53,987 nucleotides of DNA from Bacteroidota bacterium (GCA_022562275.1 JADFPP010000014.1:1-53987); one strand, 5' to 3'. Shown: positions 7,697 to 17,133, numbered from the stretch's first letter. The notes: generated by a model not told the origin, from the letters alone. Made by a program: numbers and translations.

Positions 7697-8444
7697 AATT
7701 TTAGAAGCACATAACCTGCATAAAAAATTTGACGGAATTAGTGCGCTGAGTAATTTTTCCTGTTTCGTTGAAGAGAATGAAATTTTAGGATTAATTGGTC
7801 CAAATGGTGCGGGAAAAACTACACTCTTTAATGCAGTTACAGGATTCCTACCTTTAGATTTAGGGGAAGTTTATTTTTACGGAAAGCAAACTAACAATAA
7901 GTCTCCATATAAAATTGTTGCTGATGGTATTAGCAGAACATTCCAGGATTTAAGATTAATAAGGCAACTGCCTGTGATGGACAACGTATTATTATCTTTT
8001 CAGGATCAAACAGGTGAAAAACTTTCCAGCGTGTTTTTTCAGAAGAATAAAATTTCCCAAACTGAATCGTGGAATAGAATGAAAGCCGAATCGTTATTAG
8101 AATATACTGACTTATCCGAACTGGCGAATGAATTGGCAGGTAACTTATCATACGGACAACAAAAACTTTTGAGTATAGTCTGCTGTCTTGCAACGGATGC
8201 TAAATTATTTTTGTTGGATGAACCGGTTGCAGGAATAAATCCTGCAATGCGGGAAAAAATACTTTCCATTATTGAAGACCAGAAGAAGGAAGGAAAATCA
8301 ATAGTAATTATTGAACATGATATGGATTTTATAATGGAGATCTGTAACAGGGTAATTTTTATGGATGCCGGAGAAAAAATAAGTGAGGGAACACCCGATG
8401 AAGTGAGGAATGATCCGAAAGTTATTGAGGCGTACCTTGAATAG
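7689..8444 (+). CDS. livG: LivG-type ABC transporter ATP-binding protein
   Basis: A 251-aa cytoplasmic ATPase of the Liv-type importer. Walker A GPNGAGKT is at residues 37-44, the Q-loop glutamine near 86 (RTFQDLRL), the signature LSYGQQK at 153-159, Walker B LFLLDEP at 173-179 and the switch histidine in IIEHDMDF at 210. The insert between Walker A and the signature (SSVFFQKNKISQTESWNR) is the LivG-type helical region. I chose the ATG at 7689, which overlaps the livM stop by eight bases; a longer in-frame start at 7647 lies inside livM and is unlikely. Unlike the permeases, it is intact. Confidence 0.92.
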   Translation: MDKILEAHNLHKKFDGISALSNFSCFVEENEILGLIGPNGAGKTTLFNAVTGFLPLDLGEVYFYGKQTNNKSPYKIVADGISRTFQDLRLIRQLPVMDNVLLSFQDQTGEKLSSVFFQKNKISQTESWNRMKAESLLEYTDLSELANELAGNLSYGQQKLLSIVCCLATDAKLFLLDEPVAGINPAMREKILSIIEDQKKEGKSIVIIEHDMDFIMEICNRVIFMDAGEKISEGTPDEVRNDPKVIEAYLE

Positions 8445-8500
8445 ATTCTGGATACAGGATTAATGAATCATTTGTAAAAAGCAAATACTTTTGAATTGTC

Positions 8501-8541
8501 ATTCCCACAGCCTGTCCCGTTTTATCGGGAAAAGTGGGAAT
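8501..8541 (+). repeat. Nested hairpin between livG and livF
   Basis: ATTCCCAC (8501-8508) pairs with GTGGGAAT (8534-8541), and inside it TCCCG (8515-8519) pairs with CGGGA (8526-8530). The 148-bp gap between the two ATPase genes is wide for this operon. No T tract follows, so an RNA-processing or REP-type repeat is more likely than a terminator. Confidence 0.55.
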
Positions 8542-8592
8542 CTATTAATAATTAAAGTGAATTTGAGAACGAGTCCTGAATGACAATAAGAG

Positions 8593-9294
8593 ATGTTAGA
8601 AATTAAAAATTTAAATACAGGTTATGATAAAAAACAGGTTCTGTTTGAGGTAAATATAATAGCAGAGAAAAATAAAATTACTGCTATCATCGGACCAAAC
8701 GGCTCTGGAAAATCTACTCTCTTAAAGGCAGTCTGCGGTGCTATACCCTCGTGGGCAGGTGAAATAAACTTTAATGGATCTAAATTGAATGGGAATGAAC
8801 CTCCGGAAAACTTAAAGCTGGGAATAAGTTTTTGTCCACAGGGAAACAGAGTATTTGATGAACTTAGTGTGAAAGAAAACCTGGAGATTGGTGGTTACAT
8901 TCTCAAGAAGAAAAAAGCCAGGGAGCGAATTGAGGAAGTTCTGGAAATATTTCCTGTTTTAAAGGAAAGACTTAAGCAGGATGCCGGAACTCTCAGCGGA
9001 GGAGAACAGCAAATGCTTGCAGTAGCCTGTGCCCTCATTCCGAAACCCAAATTGCTTTTACTGGATGAGCCTTCACTTGGATTAGCACCAAATCTTGTTA
9101 AGGATATATTTGAAAAATTCGTTGAGCTTAATAAGAAACTCGGAATTGCAATTCTGATTGTAGAACAGAAAGTGAATGATGTGTTAAAAATTTCTGATAG
9201 GGTTTATTCTCTAAAACTTGGCAGGGTAGTCTTTGATGGCGTGTCAACAGAACTAATGGGGAACAAAGAGAAATTAAAAGAAATCTTCCTATAA
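8593..9294 (+). CDS. livF: LivF-type ABC transporter ATP-binding protein
   Basis: A 233-aa ATPase, the second nucleotide-binding subunit of the Liv-type importer. Walker A GPNGSGKST is at residues 34-42, the signature LSGGEQQ at 134-140, Walker B LLLLDEP at 154-160, followed by SLGLAPNLV. The switch region reads IVEQKVND with glutamate in place of histidine, which is characteristic of LivF rather than LivG. It is shorter than LivG because it lacks the helical insert, as expected. It is intact and closes the operon; after it comes about 150 bp without genes before the asnS promoter. Confidence 0.93.
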   Translation: MLEIKNLNTGYDKKQVLFEVNIIAEKNKITAIIGPNGSGKSTLLKAVCGAIPSWAGEINFNGSKLNGNEPPENLKLGISFCPQGNRVFDELSVKENLEIGGYILKKKKARERIEEVLEIFPVLKERLKQDAGTLSGGEQQMLAVACALIPKPKLLLLDEPSLGLAPNLVKDIFEKFVELNKKLGIAILIVEQKVNDVLKISDRVYSLKLGRVVFDGVSTELMGNKEKLKEIFL

Positions 9295-9382
9295 TATTAA
9301 TCTTGTCTACTATTTTTTTCAATTATTCGCGTAGATTTTCGTATCCTACTAACACTAAATTATATCTCAATATATAGCGCAC

Positions 9383-9432
9383 TAACAGTTTAACAATCCA
9401 GCAATTCAGCAATAAAAACCATTCAACAATCA
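9383..9432 (+). repeat. Word-like low-complexity intergenic repeat
   Basis: Short words recur (AACAATCC, AGCAATTC, AGCAATAA, TTCAACAATC) in the gap before the asnS promoter. Similar strings occur at about 23494-23532 and 53814-53836. They do not form hairpins and look like degenerate short-word expansion. Confidence 0.35.
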
Positions 9433-9440
9433 CGTATTAT

Positions 9441-9471
9441 TTTGCTTTTACTATGCCTCTAATTATATTTG
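9441..9471 (+). promoter_or_regulatory. Bacteroidota-type promoter of asnS
   Basis: TTTG at 9441-9444, a 19-base spacer and TATATTTG at 9464-9471 match the -33 TTTG / -7 TAnnTTTG consensus of the Bacteroidota primary sigma factor. The element ends 33 bases before the asnS ATG. Confidence 0.75.
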
Positions 9472-9504
9472 GTAATTAAATTTTTGGTAAAAAGCTGTTA
9501 ATTA

Positions 9505-10800
9505 ATGCAGAAAGTTCTTATTTGTGACCTGAAAAAATATATAGGGCAAGAGATTACACTTCGGGGATGGCTTTTCAACAAAAGATCAAGTGGTAAAGTA
9601 ATATTTGTAATTTTAAGAGATGGTACGGGTTATCTTCAGTGTGTTTATTTTAAAGGTAATGTTAGCGGTGAAACTTTTGATGCCGCTGATAAAATAGGGC
9701 AGGAGTCTTCTATTGAGGTTACCGGAAAAGTTAAAGAAGAACCTCGTGCAGAAGGTGGTTATGAACTTGATGCAACAGATCTTAAAGTTATTCAAAATAC
9801 TCACGATTATCCAATCACCCCTAAAGAACACGGAATCGAATTTCTTCTTGATAACAGACATTTATGGCTTCGTTCCAAAAAGCAAGTTGCAATATTAAAG
9901 ATTCGCCACAGAATTGTTAAAGCTATTAGAGATTTTTTTGATGACAAGGGATTCACGCTTATGGATCCGCCCATCCTTACACCAAATGCAGTTGAAGGTA
10001 CATCAACTCTTTTTGAAACTAAATATTTTGATCTTGGAAGTGCATATCTCACCCAATCCGGACAGCTTTATGCGGAAGCAGGTGCCATGGCTCTTGGTAA
10101 AGTTTATACCTTTGGTCCAACTTTCAGAGCTGAAAAATCTAAAACAAGAAGACATCTTACTGAATTCTGGATGGTTGAGCCTGAAGTAGCATTTGCTGAT
10201 TTGAATGATGATATGGATCTTGCAGAAGAGTTTTTAGAGTATATAGTTCAAACTGTTTTAAAAAATAATATAGATGAACTAAAAACGCTCGAACGGGATA
10301 TATCAAAACTAAAAAATGTAAAAAAACCTTTACCAAGAATCACTTACGATGAAGCAATTGAAATCTTAAAGAAAAAAAATATTGAACTGGAATGGGGAAA
10401 AGACATTAGCGGTGCAGATGAAACAATTATTTCTAACCAGTTTGACAGACCTGTAATTGTACATCGATATCCGGCAGAAATAAAAGCGTTTTACATGAAA
10501 CGCGATCCTGAAAACCCGAAGGTAGCACTTGCAATGGATGTACTTGCACCTGAAGGTTACGGTGAAATAATAGGCGGAAGCCAGAGAGAAGATGATCTCG
10601 ATGAACTACTTAAAAGAATCAAGGAACACAATCTTCCTCAAGAAGCATTCGATTGGTATTTAGATTTAAGAAGATACGGATCTGTTCCTCATTCAGGGTT
10701 TGGATTAGGATTGGAAAGAACAGTTAGCTGGATTTGCGGACTCGATCATCTAAGAGAAGCAATTCCATTCCCTAGAATGATTTACAGAAATACACCTTAA
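9505..10800 (+). CDS. asnS: Asparagine--tRNA ligase
   Basis: This enzyme charges tRNA-Asn with asparagine using ATP in the cytoplasm. The 431-aa class IIb synthetase has an N-terminal OB-fold anticodon-binding domain (about residues 14-100, with LRGWLFNKR and VEGTSTLF at the hinge to the core). Motif 2 is [20 protein letters not shown] (207-226) and motif 3 is [15 protein letters not shown] near the C-terminus. The RRHLTEFW sequence and the ending RMIYRNTP distinguish it from AspRS. The length is on the short side for AsnRS but complete. A consensus promoter precedes it, and nuoJ follows after 20 bases, so it may share a transcript with the complex I genes. Confidence 0.95.
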   Translation: MQKVLICDLKKYIGQEITLRGWLFNKRSSGKVIFVILRDGTGYLQCVYFKGNVSGETFDAADKIGQESSIEVTGKVKEEPRAEGGYELDATDLKVIQNTHDYPITPKEHGIEFLLDNRHLWLRSKKQVAILKIRHRIVKAIRDFFDDKGFTLMDPPILTPNAVEGTSTLFETKYFDLGSAYLTQSGQLYAEAGAMALGKVYTFGPTFRAEKSKTRRHLTEFWMVEPEVAFADLNDDMDLAEEFLEYIVQTVLKNNIDELKTLERDISKLKNVKKPLPRITYDEAIEILKKKNIELEWGKDISGADETIISNQFDRPVIVHRYPAEIKAFYMKRDPENPKVALAMDVLAPEGYGEIIGGSQREDDLDELLKRIKEHNLPQEAFDWYLDLRRYGSVPHSGFGLGLERTVSWICGLDHLREAIPFPRMIYRNTP

Positions 10801-10820
10801 TGATATTAATCTAATAGACG

Positions 10821-11336
10821 ATGAATTTAGAATTTATTTTATTTATAATATTTGCTGCAATTAGTGTTTCATCAGGATTATTAATGATTACAAGGGTAAA
10901 CCTTGTTATTGCCGCATTACTTCTTGTAGTAAATTTCGCTTCGCTTGCGGGTCTTTATTTAATTCTCAATGCTCAGTTTATAGCTATTGCACAGGTAATT
11001 ATTTATGCCGGTGCAATTATGGTTTTCTTCCTGTTTGTAATCATGCTAATCAATCCCGAACATGAAAAAAAGTTTATGGATTACAAACCGCAGCTAAAGA
11101 TTTTTGGTGTAATTATTTCCATACTGGTTTTTATTCAACTAACATATATAATACTACTCTCAAAACCATCAGAAGGTGTTAGCAGGGAAGTGGAAGCAAG
11201 TGTTAAAGCTGGGACCATTGAACAAATCGGCAGAGAACTTTTTACAAATTATGTTCTTCCATTTGAAGCAGTAGCTTATTTACTTTTAGCTGCCGCCATT
11301 GGTGCATTAGTATTAGCAAAAAAGAAGTTTAATTAA
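10821..11336 (+). CDS. nuoJ: NADH-quinone oxidoreductase subunit J
   Basis: NuoJ is a small membrane-arm subunit of complex I, next to the quinone end of the proton-pumping arm. The 171-aa protein has five hydrophobic helices. The conserved third helix contains AQFIAIAQVIIYAGAIMVFF, including the glycine of the pi-bulge region, and LINPEHEKK follows. The last helix (AVAYLLLAAAIGALVLAKKK) is also typical. It begins 20 bases after asnS and is followed after three bases by nuoK, the usual order. Confidence 0.93.
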   Translation: MNLEFILFIIFAAISVSSGLLMITRVNLVIAALLLVVNFASLAGLYLILNAQFIAIAQVIIYAGAIMVFFLFVIMLINPEHEKKFMDYKPQLKIFGVIISILVFIQLTYIILLSKPSEGVSREVEASVKAGTIEQIGRELFTNYVLPFEAVAYLLLAAAIGALVLAKKKFN

Positions 11337-11339
11337 GTT

Positions 11340-11645
11340 ATGCAAATTCAGATAGAATACTACCTTATATTAAGTGCCGCACTTTTCATTATCGGTGTAA
11401 CCGGTGTATTGATCAGAAGAAATGCAATCGTGGTTTTTATGTGTATTGAATTGATGTTAAATTCTGCAAATTTAACTTTAATTACATTCTCTTCTTATCT
11501 TGGTAATTCAATAGGGCAATTATTCGTTTTCTTTGTTATGGCTGTGGCTGCTGCAGAAGCTGCTGTTGGTCTGGCAATCATCATTGCTTTGTTCCGTAAT
11601 AAACGAACCGTGAACATAGATGAAATAAACATTTTCAAGTGGTAA
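11340..11645 (+). CDS. nuoK: NADH-quinone oxidoreductase subunit K
   Basis: NuoK is a three-helix antiporter-like subunit of complex I, related to MrpC. The 101-aa protein shows the expected helices, with the conserved glutamate in [14 protein letters not shown] and a second one in [19 protein letters not shown]; both are needed for proton transfer in studied homologues. It is intact and of standard length. nuoJ is immediately upstream. The gap to nuoL (162 bp) is unusually long for this operon and holds a palindromic repeat. Confidence 0.94.
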   Translation: MQIQIEYYLILSAALFIIGVTGVLIRRNAIVVFMCIELMLNSANLTLITFSSYLGNSIGQLFVFFVMAVAAAEAAVGLAIIIALFRNKRTVNIDEINIFKW

Positions 11646-11807
11646 TAAGGAGGCTTCGCGAAACCTTGTTTATTAAAAAAATCAATTATCTAAAACCTGC
11701 CTGCCGACAGGTTGGCAATACTTATTGTATTCAAACATTTTTTTTTGCTGCGCCACCTTTTTCGGGGCTTTGCAAAGGTTTCACTAAGATAAAAGCTATA
11801 TTTTTTT
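11646..11807 (+). repeat. Spacer between nuoK and nuoL with a CCTGCC-type palindrome
   Basis: AACCTG (11694-11699) and CAGGTT (11708-11713) bracket a CCTGCCGA loop. CGAAACCTT near 11659 is matched in reverse by AAGGTTTC near 11775. The same CCTGCC core recurs at 27197, 31169 and 51696. The spacer appears to be a repeat insertion that did not break the operon; no gene is present. Confidence 0.6.
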
Positions 11808-13778
11808 ATGATTGATCTAATTTATTTAGCTGTATTTCTTCCGTTGTTAGGCTTTTTAATTAACGGAATTTTTGGGAGTAAAATTAAAAATGTTGAACGA
11901 AGTAAAATCCCGTTTCTCGGGGAGAAGATAATTGGGCTGATCGGCAGCGGCGCAATTGGTATAGCTTTTCTTATTGTTATCGGAGCATTCTTCGAAACAC
12001 TTTCCCTTCCTGCAGATCAGAGAACAAATTATGTTAACTTATTTACGTGGATGAAAGTTGGTGCTTTGGATGTAAGCTTTGCATACCAGGTAGATCAACT
12101 TTCTCTAATAATGGCGTTAGTGGTTACAGGTGTTGGTTTTATCATCCACGTATATTCAATTGGTTATATGCATGGCGATAGATCTTTCTGGAGATTTTTT
12201 GCATATCTTAATCTTTTCATCTTTGCTATGATGAATCTGATACTGGCAGATAATTTTGTTCTGATGTTTTTAGGTTGGGAAGGCGTTGGTCTCTGTTCAT
12301 ATTTGCTGATTGGGTTTTGGTACGATAAAGATTTTGAAAAGAGCACTACATCAGCTGCGGGATTAAAAGCATTTGTTGTTAACAGGATTGGTGATGTTGG
12401 TTTTCTTCTTGGAATGTTTCTTATATATCTTTTTTTCGATTCATTAAAATTCTCAGAAGTTTTTTCAAGAGCAGTTTCATTTGATGTACCGGAACATATT
12501 TTCACACTTATTACATTGTTTTTGTTTATAGGTGCCATAGGAAAATCAGCACAAATTCCTCTTTATGTTTGGCTGCCGGATGCAATGGCAGGTCCTACTC
12601 CCGTATCTGCATTAATCCACGCTGCAACTATGGTTACAGCAGGTGTTTATATGGTTGCCAGGACTTCTGTACTTTATGCAATGGCACCAACTACAATGAT
12701 GATAGTTGCGGTGATTGGTGTTTTCACTGCCTTCTTTGCTGCAACAATTGGTTTGGTTCAAAACGATATTAAAAAGGTTCTTGCTTATTCTACCATCAGT
12801 CAGTTGGGCTATATGTTTTTGGCGATGGGTGCAGGTGCTTTTTCAGCAGGGATTTTTCATCTTATGACTCATGCTTTTTTCAAAGCATTACTCTTTTTAG
12901 GAGCGGGTTCGATTATTCACGCAATGCACGAACAACAAGATATTCAGCATTACGGCGGATTGAAAAAATATTTGCCCATAACCTATGGAACATTTTTAGT
13001 AGCTGCTATGGCTATATCAGGCATTCCTCCTTTATCAGGATTTTTTAGTAAGGATGAAATCCTTTGGTTCTCATACACAAATCTTGGTTTTGTTTTCTGG
13101 CTGATTGGAGTTCTCACAGCTATGATGACTGCTTTCTACATGTTCAGATTATACTTTTTAACTTTCGATGGAAAGCCGCGCTTTGATGAAAAGCAAACTC
13201 ATCCGCACGAATCACCAAAAATGATGACTGTACCGTTAATCGTACTTGCAGTTCTGTCAGCAATTGGCGGGTTTATCGGTATCCCCGAAATTTTCTCAGG
13301 TGCTCATGGAAATGCATTTCACTCCTGGCTATCACCAATATTCAAATCAGCTAATTTAAAACTCAGTTACTTTGGTGCTCATTCTCACTTTGAAGAATAC
13401 TTGTTGATGGCAATATCAGTTGCAGGTGCTTTAGGCGGAATTTTGGGTGCTGCATATATTTATCTCAAGCGTCCTTCAATTGCAGTAAACACTGTCGAAA
13501 AGTTCAAATCAATTTACACTACCTTGTGGAATAAATATTATGTTGATGAAGTTTATGATGCTACTGTTATTAATCCAATCGTAAATTCTTCAAGATCATT
13601 TTTATGGAAGCTATTTGATAACAAAATTATTGATGGATTGGTAAATGGTATGGCAAGATCGGTGGGTGATGTTTCAGCATTAATAAGAAAATTGCAAACC
13701 GGGATTGTACAATCTTATGCGTTAGTTATGATGATCGGTATTTTATTAGCAATGTTCTGGCTCATTTTAAGTTTTTAA
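11808..13778 (+). CDS. nuoL: NADH-quinone oxidoreductase subunit L
   Basis: NuoL is the distal antiporter-like proton-pumping subunit of complex I. The 656-aa protein has about 15 hydrophobic helices. Conserved segments are GWEGVGLCSYLLIGFW (156-171, with the key glutamate in helix 5), KSAQIPLYVWLPDAMAGPTP (246-265, with the helix-7 lysine) and VSALIHAATMVTAGVY (266-281), then VLAYSTISQLGYMF. The C-terminal part carries the long lateral helix region and a final membrane anchor. All charged residues expected in the discontinuous helices appear present. nuoM follows after three bases. Confidence 0.95.
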   Translation: MIDLIYLAVFLPLLGFLINGIFGSKIKNVERSKIPFLGEKIIGLIGSGAIGIAFLIVIGAFFETLSLPADQRTNYVNLFTWMKVGALDVSFAYQVDQLSLIMALVVTGVGFIIHVYSIGYMHGDRSFWRFFAYLNLFIFAMMNLILADNFVLMFLGWEGVGLCSYLLIGFWYDKDFEKSTTSAAGLKAFVVNRIGDVGFLLGMFLIYLFFDSLKFSEVFSRAVSFDVPEHIFTLITLFLFIGAIGKSAQIPLYVWLPDAMAGPTPVSALIHAATMVTAGVYMVARTSVLYAMAPTTMMIVAVIGVFTAFFAATIGLVQNDIKKVLAYSTISQLGYMFLAMGAGAFSAGIFHLMTHAFFKALLFLGAGSIIHAMHEQQDIQHYGGLKKYLPITYGTFLVAAMAISGIPPLSGFFSKDEILWFSYTNLGFVFWLIGVLTAMMTAFYMFRLYFLTFDGKPRFDEKQTHPHESPKMMTVPLIVLAVLSAIGGFIGIPEIFSGAHGNAFHSWLSPIFKSANLKLSYFGAHSHFEEYLLMAISVAGALGGILGAAYIYLKRPSIAVNTVEKFKSIYTTLWNKYYVDEVYDATVINPIVNSSRSFLWKLFDNKIIDGLVNGMARSVGDVSALIRKLQTGIVQSYALVMMIGILLAMFWLILSF

Positions 13779-13781
13779 ATA

Positions 13782-15305
13782 ATGGAAAACAGTTTACTAC
13801 TAACATATTTATTACTCATTCCGTTTATAGGATCGATAGCATTACTTTTTATTAAAGCAGAAAAAGAAAATCTTATCAGATATTTTGGACTCGGAATTTC
13901 TGTAATTGCTTTTCTTTTATCGCTTGTTATCTATTTTAATTTTGATCCGTCAAATTCATCTTTTCAATTTGTACATAAATTTAAGTGGATTGAAAATCTT
14001 AATATCAATTATTTCGTTGGAATTGACGGAATGGCGCTGCTGCTGCTTGTTCTCACAACCTTTCTAACTCCTTTAACTTTAATTTCAAGTTGGACAAGCA
14101 TTAACAAAAAAGTAAAAGAGTTTACGTTTTTTATGCTCTTCCTTGAATTAGGAATGCTCGGTGTTTTTGTTTCTTTAGATCTCTTCCTCTTTTATTTCTT
14201 CTGGGAAGCAATGCTTATCCCTATGTATTTTATTATAGGAATTTGGGGCGGACAGGAAAGAATTTATGCAGCGGTTAAATTTTTTATTTATACGATGGCA
14301 GGCAGCCTGGTTATGTTGGTTGCAATTATCTGGCTTGCAATACATGCATCAAATTATCTTGGAAAATTCACAACAGACCTGGTTGAGTTATACAGTGTTG
14401 CCCCGCTTTTCGATCTATCGATACAAAATTATTTGTTCATTGCATTTGCACTTAGCTTTGCAATAAAGGTACCGTTATTTCCATTTCACACATGGCTTCC
14501 CGATGCTCACGTTCAGGCGCCAACTGCAGGAAGTGTTATTCTTGCAGGCGTTCTGCTTAAGATGGGTACGTATGGTTTATTAAGATACAACCTGCCTTTG
14601 TTCCCTGCGGCATCATTACACTTTGCATCTTTTATGTCAACCCTTGCAGTAATCGGAATTATATACGGCGCCTTGGTTGCCATGGTTCAAACCGATATGA
14701 AAAAACTTGTAGCTTATTCATCGGTTGCTCACCTCGGTTTTGTTGTGCTTGGTATTTTTGCAATGACACAGGAATCCATGCAGGGTGCAATTATCCAAAT
14801 GATTAACCATGGATTATCAACAGGCGCACTCTTCTTGTTAGTTGGAATGCTTTACGAAAGAACACATACAAGAGAAATATCTTACTATGGAGGAATAGCA
14901 AAACTGGTTCCTGTTTATTCATTCTTTCTTCTATTAGTTTCGCTATCATCAATTGGCTTACCCGGGTTAAACGGTTTTGTTGGTGAGTTTTTAATATTAC
15001 TCGGTTCATTTAAATCTACAGTTTTGAACAGTTGGTGGTATACTGTTTTTGCAACAACCGGAGTGATTTTTGCGGCTGTGTATCTGTTGTGGATGTATAA
15101 GCGAGTTGTTTTTGGTAAAGTTGTTAATCCCAAACTCAATGATCTTACAGATTTAAATAAAAGAGAAATATTTGTTTTAGTACCGATAATAATATTTATA
15201 GTTTGGATTGGCATTTATCCAGGTACCTTCCTGAATGTTTCTGAAAAAACTTCAGATAAAATAATTGAACGGGTTTTTGAACCTCCAAAAGTGGAATTAA
15301 AGTAG
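13782..15305 (+). CDS. nuoM: NADH-quinone oxidoreductase subunit M
   Basis: NuoM is the middle antiporter-like pump subunit of complex I. The 507-aa protein has 14 or so hydrophobic helices. Characteristic stretches are FFWEAMLIPMYFIIGIWGG (glutamate of helix 5), KVPLFPFHTWLPDAHVQAPT (lysine of helix 7) and KKLVAYSSVAHLGFVVLG. FNGFVGEF-type wording appears as GLNGFVGEFLIL. Length and layout are standard. It follows nuoL by three bases and is followed after seven bases by an NhaD-type antiporter gene instead of nuoN. Confidence 0.95.
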   Translation: MENSLLLTYLLLIPFIGSIALLFIKAEKENLIRYFGLGISVIAFLLSLVIYFNFDPSNSSFQFVHKFKWIENLNINYFVGIDGMALLLLVLTTFLTPLTLISSWTSINKKVKEFTFFMLFLELGMLGVFVSLDLFLFYFFWEAMLIPMYFIIGIWGGQERIYAAVKFFIYTMAGSLVMLVAIIWLAIHASNYLGKFTTDLVELYSVAPLFDLSIQNYLFIAFALSFAIKVPLFPFHTWLPDAHVQAPTAGSVILAGVLLKMGTYGLLRYNLPLFPAASLHFASFMSTLAVIGIIYGALVAMVQTDMKKLVAYSSVAHLGFVVLGIFAMTQESMQGAIIQMINHGLSTGALFLLVGMLYERTHTREISYYGGIAKLVPVYSFFLLLVSLSSIGLPGLNGFVGEFLILLGSFKSTVLNSWWYTVFATTGVIFAAVYLLWMYKRVVFGKVVNPKLNDLTDLNKREIFVLVPIIIFIVWIGIYPGTFLNVSEKTSDKIIERVFEPPKVELK

Positions 15306-15312
15306 ATACCGG

Positions 15313-16749
15313 ATGAGTAGAAATAAAATCATACTGATAGCATTATCATTTTGCATCATCTTTATTCTTGGCGAAAATGTTTTTGGAGGGAACAATGATA
15401 TTGCTATTAAGGATACAGTAACAAAAGTTATATTATCTGAAGAGACCGGAGAGGAACATGAATTGCCGGAATTATTTATAGTAATTCCATTTATAACTCT
15501 TCTTTTGATGATTGCAACCGGTCCTATATTTTACCACCACTTTTGGGTACATCATTATCCTAAGGTTGCTATTGCGCTTGGAATTGTTACCGTAGTATAT
15601 TACTTAGCCGTTCTGAACGACCCTCATAGTCTGCTTCACTCTCTGGCTGAATATCTTTCATTCATTGCATTGCTAGGCTCTCTGTTTGTTGCAGCGGGAG
15701 GGATATTTGTAAGAGTGAATAAAAAGGCAACACCATTTGTTAACGTTTTATTCCTGCTATTCGGTGCTCTAATTTCAAATGTAATCGGTACAACCGGTGC
15801 CTCAATGCTTTTGATACGACCATACATTATAATGAACAGGAACCGTATAAAACCGTATCATATTATTTTCTTTATATTTATAGTAAGTAACATTGGTGGA
15901 GCTTTAACTCCTATCGGGGATCCTCCTTTGTTTTTAGGGTTTTTACGAGGTGTTCCATTCTTCTGGGTGTTTGGAAATGTTTGGTATATATGGCTTCCAA
16001 CATTAATTCTTTTGTTATTTGTTTTTTATGTGTTCGATTCTTTTAATAAAGGAAACAATAATAACCAGGAAGAAGAATTTACAGGCAAGATAGAATTTAA
16101 AGGGATGAAGAATGTCGGCTATCTTGTAATAATTATATTATCGGTATTTATCGATCCCAACGTTTTTAGTTGGGTTCCAAGTTTAGCTCCATTACCTTTT
16201 GGTATTCGTGAGATAATAATGTTTTCAGTGATGTTCTTTGCTTTTAAAGGAGCTGATCAGGAAATCTTAAAAGCGAACGAGTTCGACTTTGAACCTATTA
16301 AAGAAGTTGCATATCTTTTTATCGGAATTTTTATAACTATGATTCCGGCATTACAGCTTATTGCTAACGTAGCAACTGAACGCGCCGATATTTTAACCGC
16401 CGGAGTTTTTTATTGGGCTACAGGAGCGTTATCCGGTTTCCTCGATAATGCACCAACTTATCTGAACTTTTTAAGTGCTGCAATGGGAAAATACAGTCTC
16501 GATATAAATGTAAAAGCAGATGTTCTTGAATTTGTCCAACACGATATAATTTATTTAAGAGCTATTTCTGTGGCTGCGGTATTCTTTGGTGCAATGACTT
16601 ACATAGGGAACGGACCGAATTTTATGGTTAAATCAATTTGTGAACGCGCAGGAATTAAGATGCCGAGTTTCTTCAGCTATATGTTTAAGTATTCTATTCC
16701 TATTTTAATTCCTATTTTTATTATTGTTTGGGCAATTTTCTTTAGATAA
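15313..16749 (+). CDS. NhaD-type sodium:proton antiporter (ion transporter superfamily)
   Basis: A 478-aa inner-membrane transporter of the NhaD/ArsB/CitM superfamily. A hydrophobic N-terminal segment (5-22) may be a signal peptide or first helix. The family hallmarks are GTTGASMLLIRP (159-170) and NIGGALTPIGDPPLFLGFL (193-211) in the first half, mirrored by GFLDNAPTYLNFL and GAMTYIGNGPNFM in the second. NhaD proteins exchange Na+ for H+; the precise ion here is not provable from sequence. Its position between nuoM and nuoN, seven bases after nuoM, implies co-transcription with complex I and a role in interconverting proton and sodium gradients. Confidence 0.85.
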   Translation: MSRNKIILIALSFCIIFILGENVFGGNNDIAIKDTVTKVILSEETGEEHELPELFIVIPFITLLLMIATGPIFYHHFWVHHYPKVAIALGIVTVVYYLAVLNDPHSLLHSLAEYLSFIALLGSLFVAAGGIFVRVNKKATPFVNVLFLLFGALISNVIGTTGASMLLIRPYIIMNRNRIKPYHIIFFIFIVSNIGGALTPIGDPPLFLGFLRGVPFFWVFGNVWYIWLPTLILLLFVFYVFDSFNKGNNNNQEEEFTGKIEFKGMKNVGYLVIIILSVFIDPNVFSWVPSLAPLPFGIREIIMFSVMFFAFKGADQEILKANEFDFEPIKEVAYLFIGIFITMIPALQLIANVATERADILTAGVFYWATGALSGFLDNAPTYLNFLSAAMGKYSLDINVKADVLEFVQHDIIYLRAISVAAVFFGAMTYIGNGPNFMVKSICERAGIKMPSFFSYMFKYSIPILIPIFIIVWAIFFR

Positions 16750-16765
16750 TTATGAGATAAGTATT

Positions 16766-17131
16766 ATGCATTCAATAGAAGAAGTTTTAAGTAAAAAATT
16801 ATACGGGCTTCATTATTACAACAGAATTATTCTTCCTTTCAAAGCCCATTTCCTTAAAGTAATTGTATCCGATGATATAATTACCGATTTTTCTACGACC
16901 TCCAAAGGAATATACATCAGGGAAGAAGAAGAGTTTACAGATGTCTATTTTCTCGAATATAAAGATTTAAAAGATAAACTATCAAAATACGAAGCAATTA
17001 AAATGGTTATAGTTGAAAAAGGGAAAGATGTTTTCGATTTCAAAAATCATATTAAATTGTCTTTATATCTTGAAGGAAAACATAAGGTAAAAATCGAAGA
17101 AAGTGATCACGATATTATCTTTTTAGAGTAA
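16766..17131 (+). CDS. Small soluble protein of unknown function in the nuo operon
   Basis: A 121-aa protein with no recognised domain. It is charged and has no signal peptide or membrane helix. The sequence suggests alternating strands (RIILPFKAHFLKVIVSD, FTDVYFLEYKDL, KHKVKIEESDHDIIFLE), perhaps a small alpha/beta fold. I chose the ATG at 16766; a longer in-frame start at 16724 would run into the antiporter gene. It ends two bases before nuoN, so it is embedded in the complex I operon. A cytoplasmic partner or regulator of the neighbouring antiporter or complex is possible but unproven. Confidence 0.7.
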   Translation: MHSIEEVLSKKLYGLHYYNRIILPFKAHFLKVIVSDDIITDFSTTSKGIYIREEEEFTDVYFLEYKDLKDKLSKYEAIKMVIVEKGKDVFDFKNHIKLSLYLEGKHKVKIEESDHDIIFLE

Positions 17132-17133
17132 TT

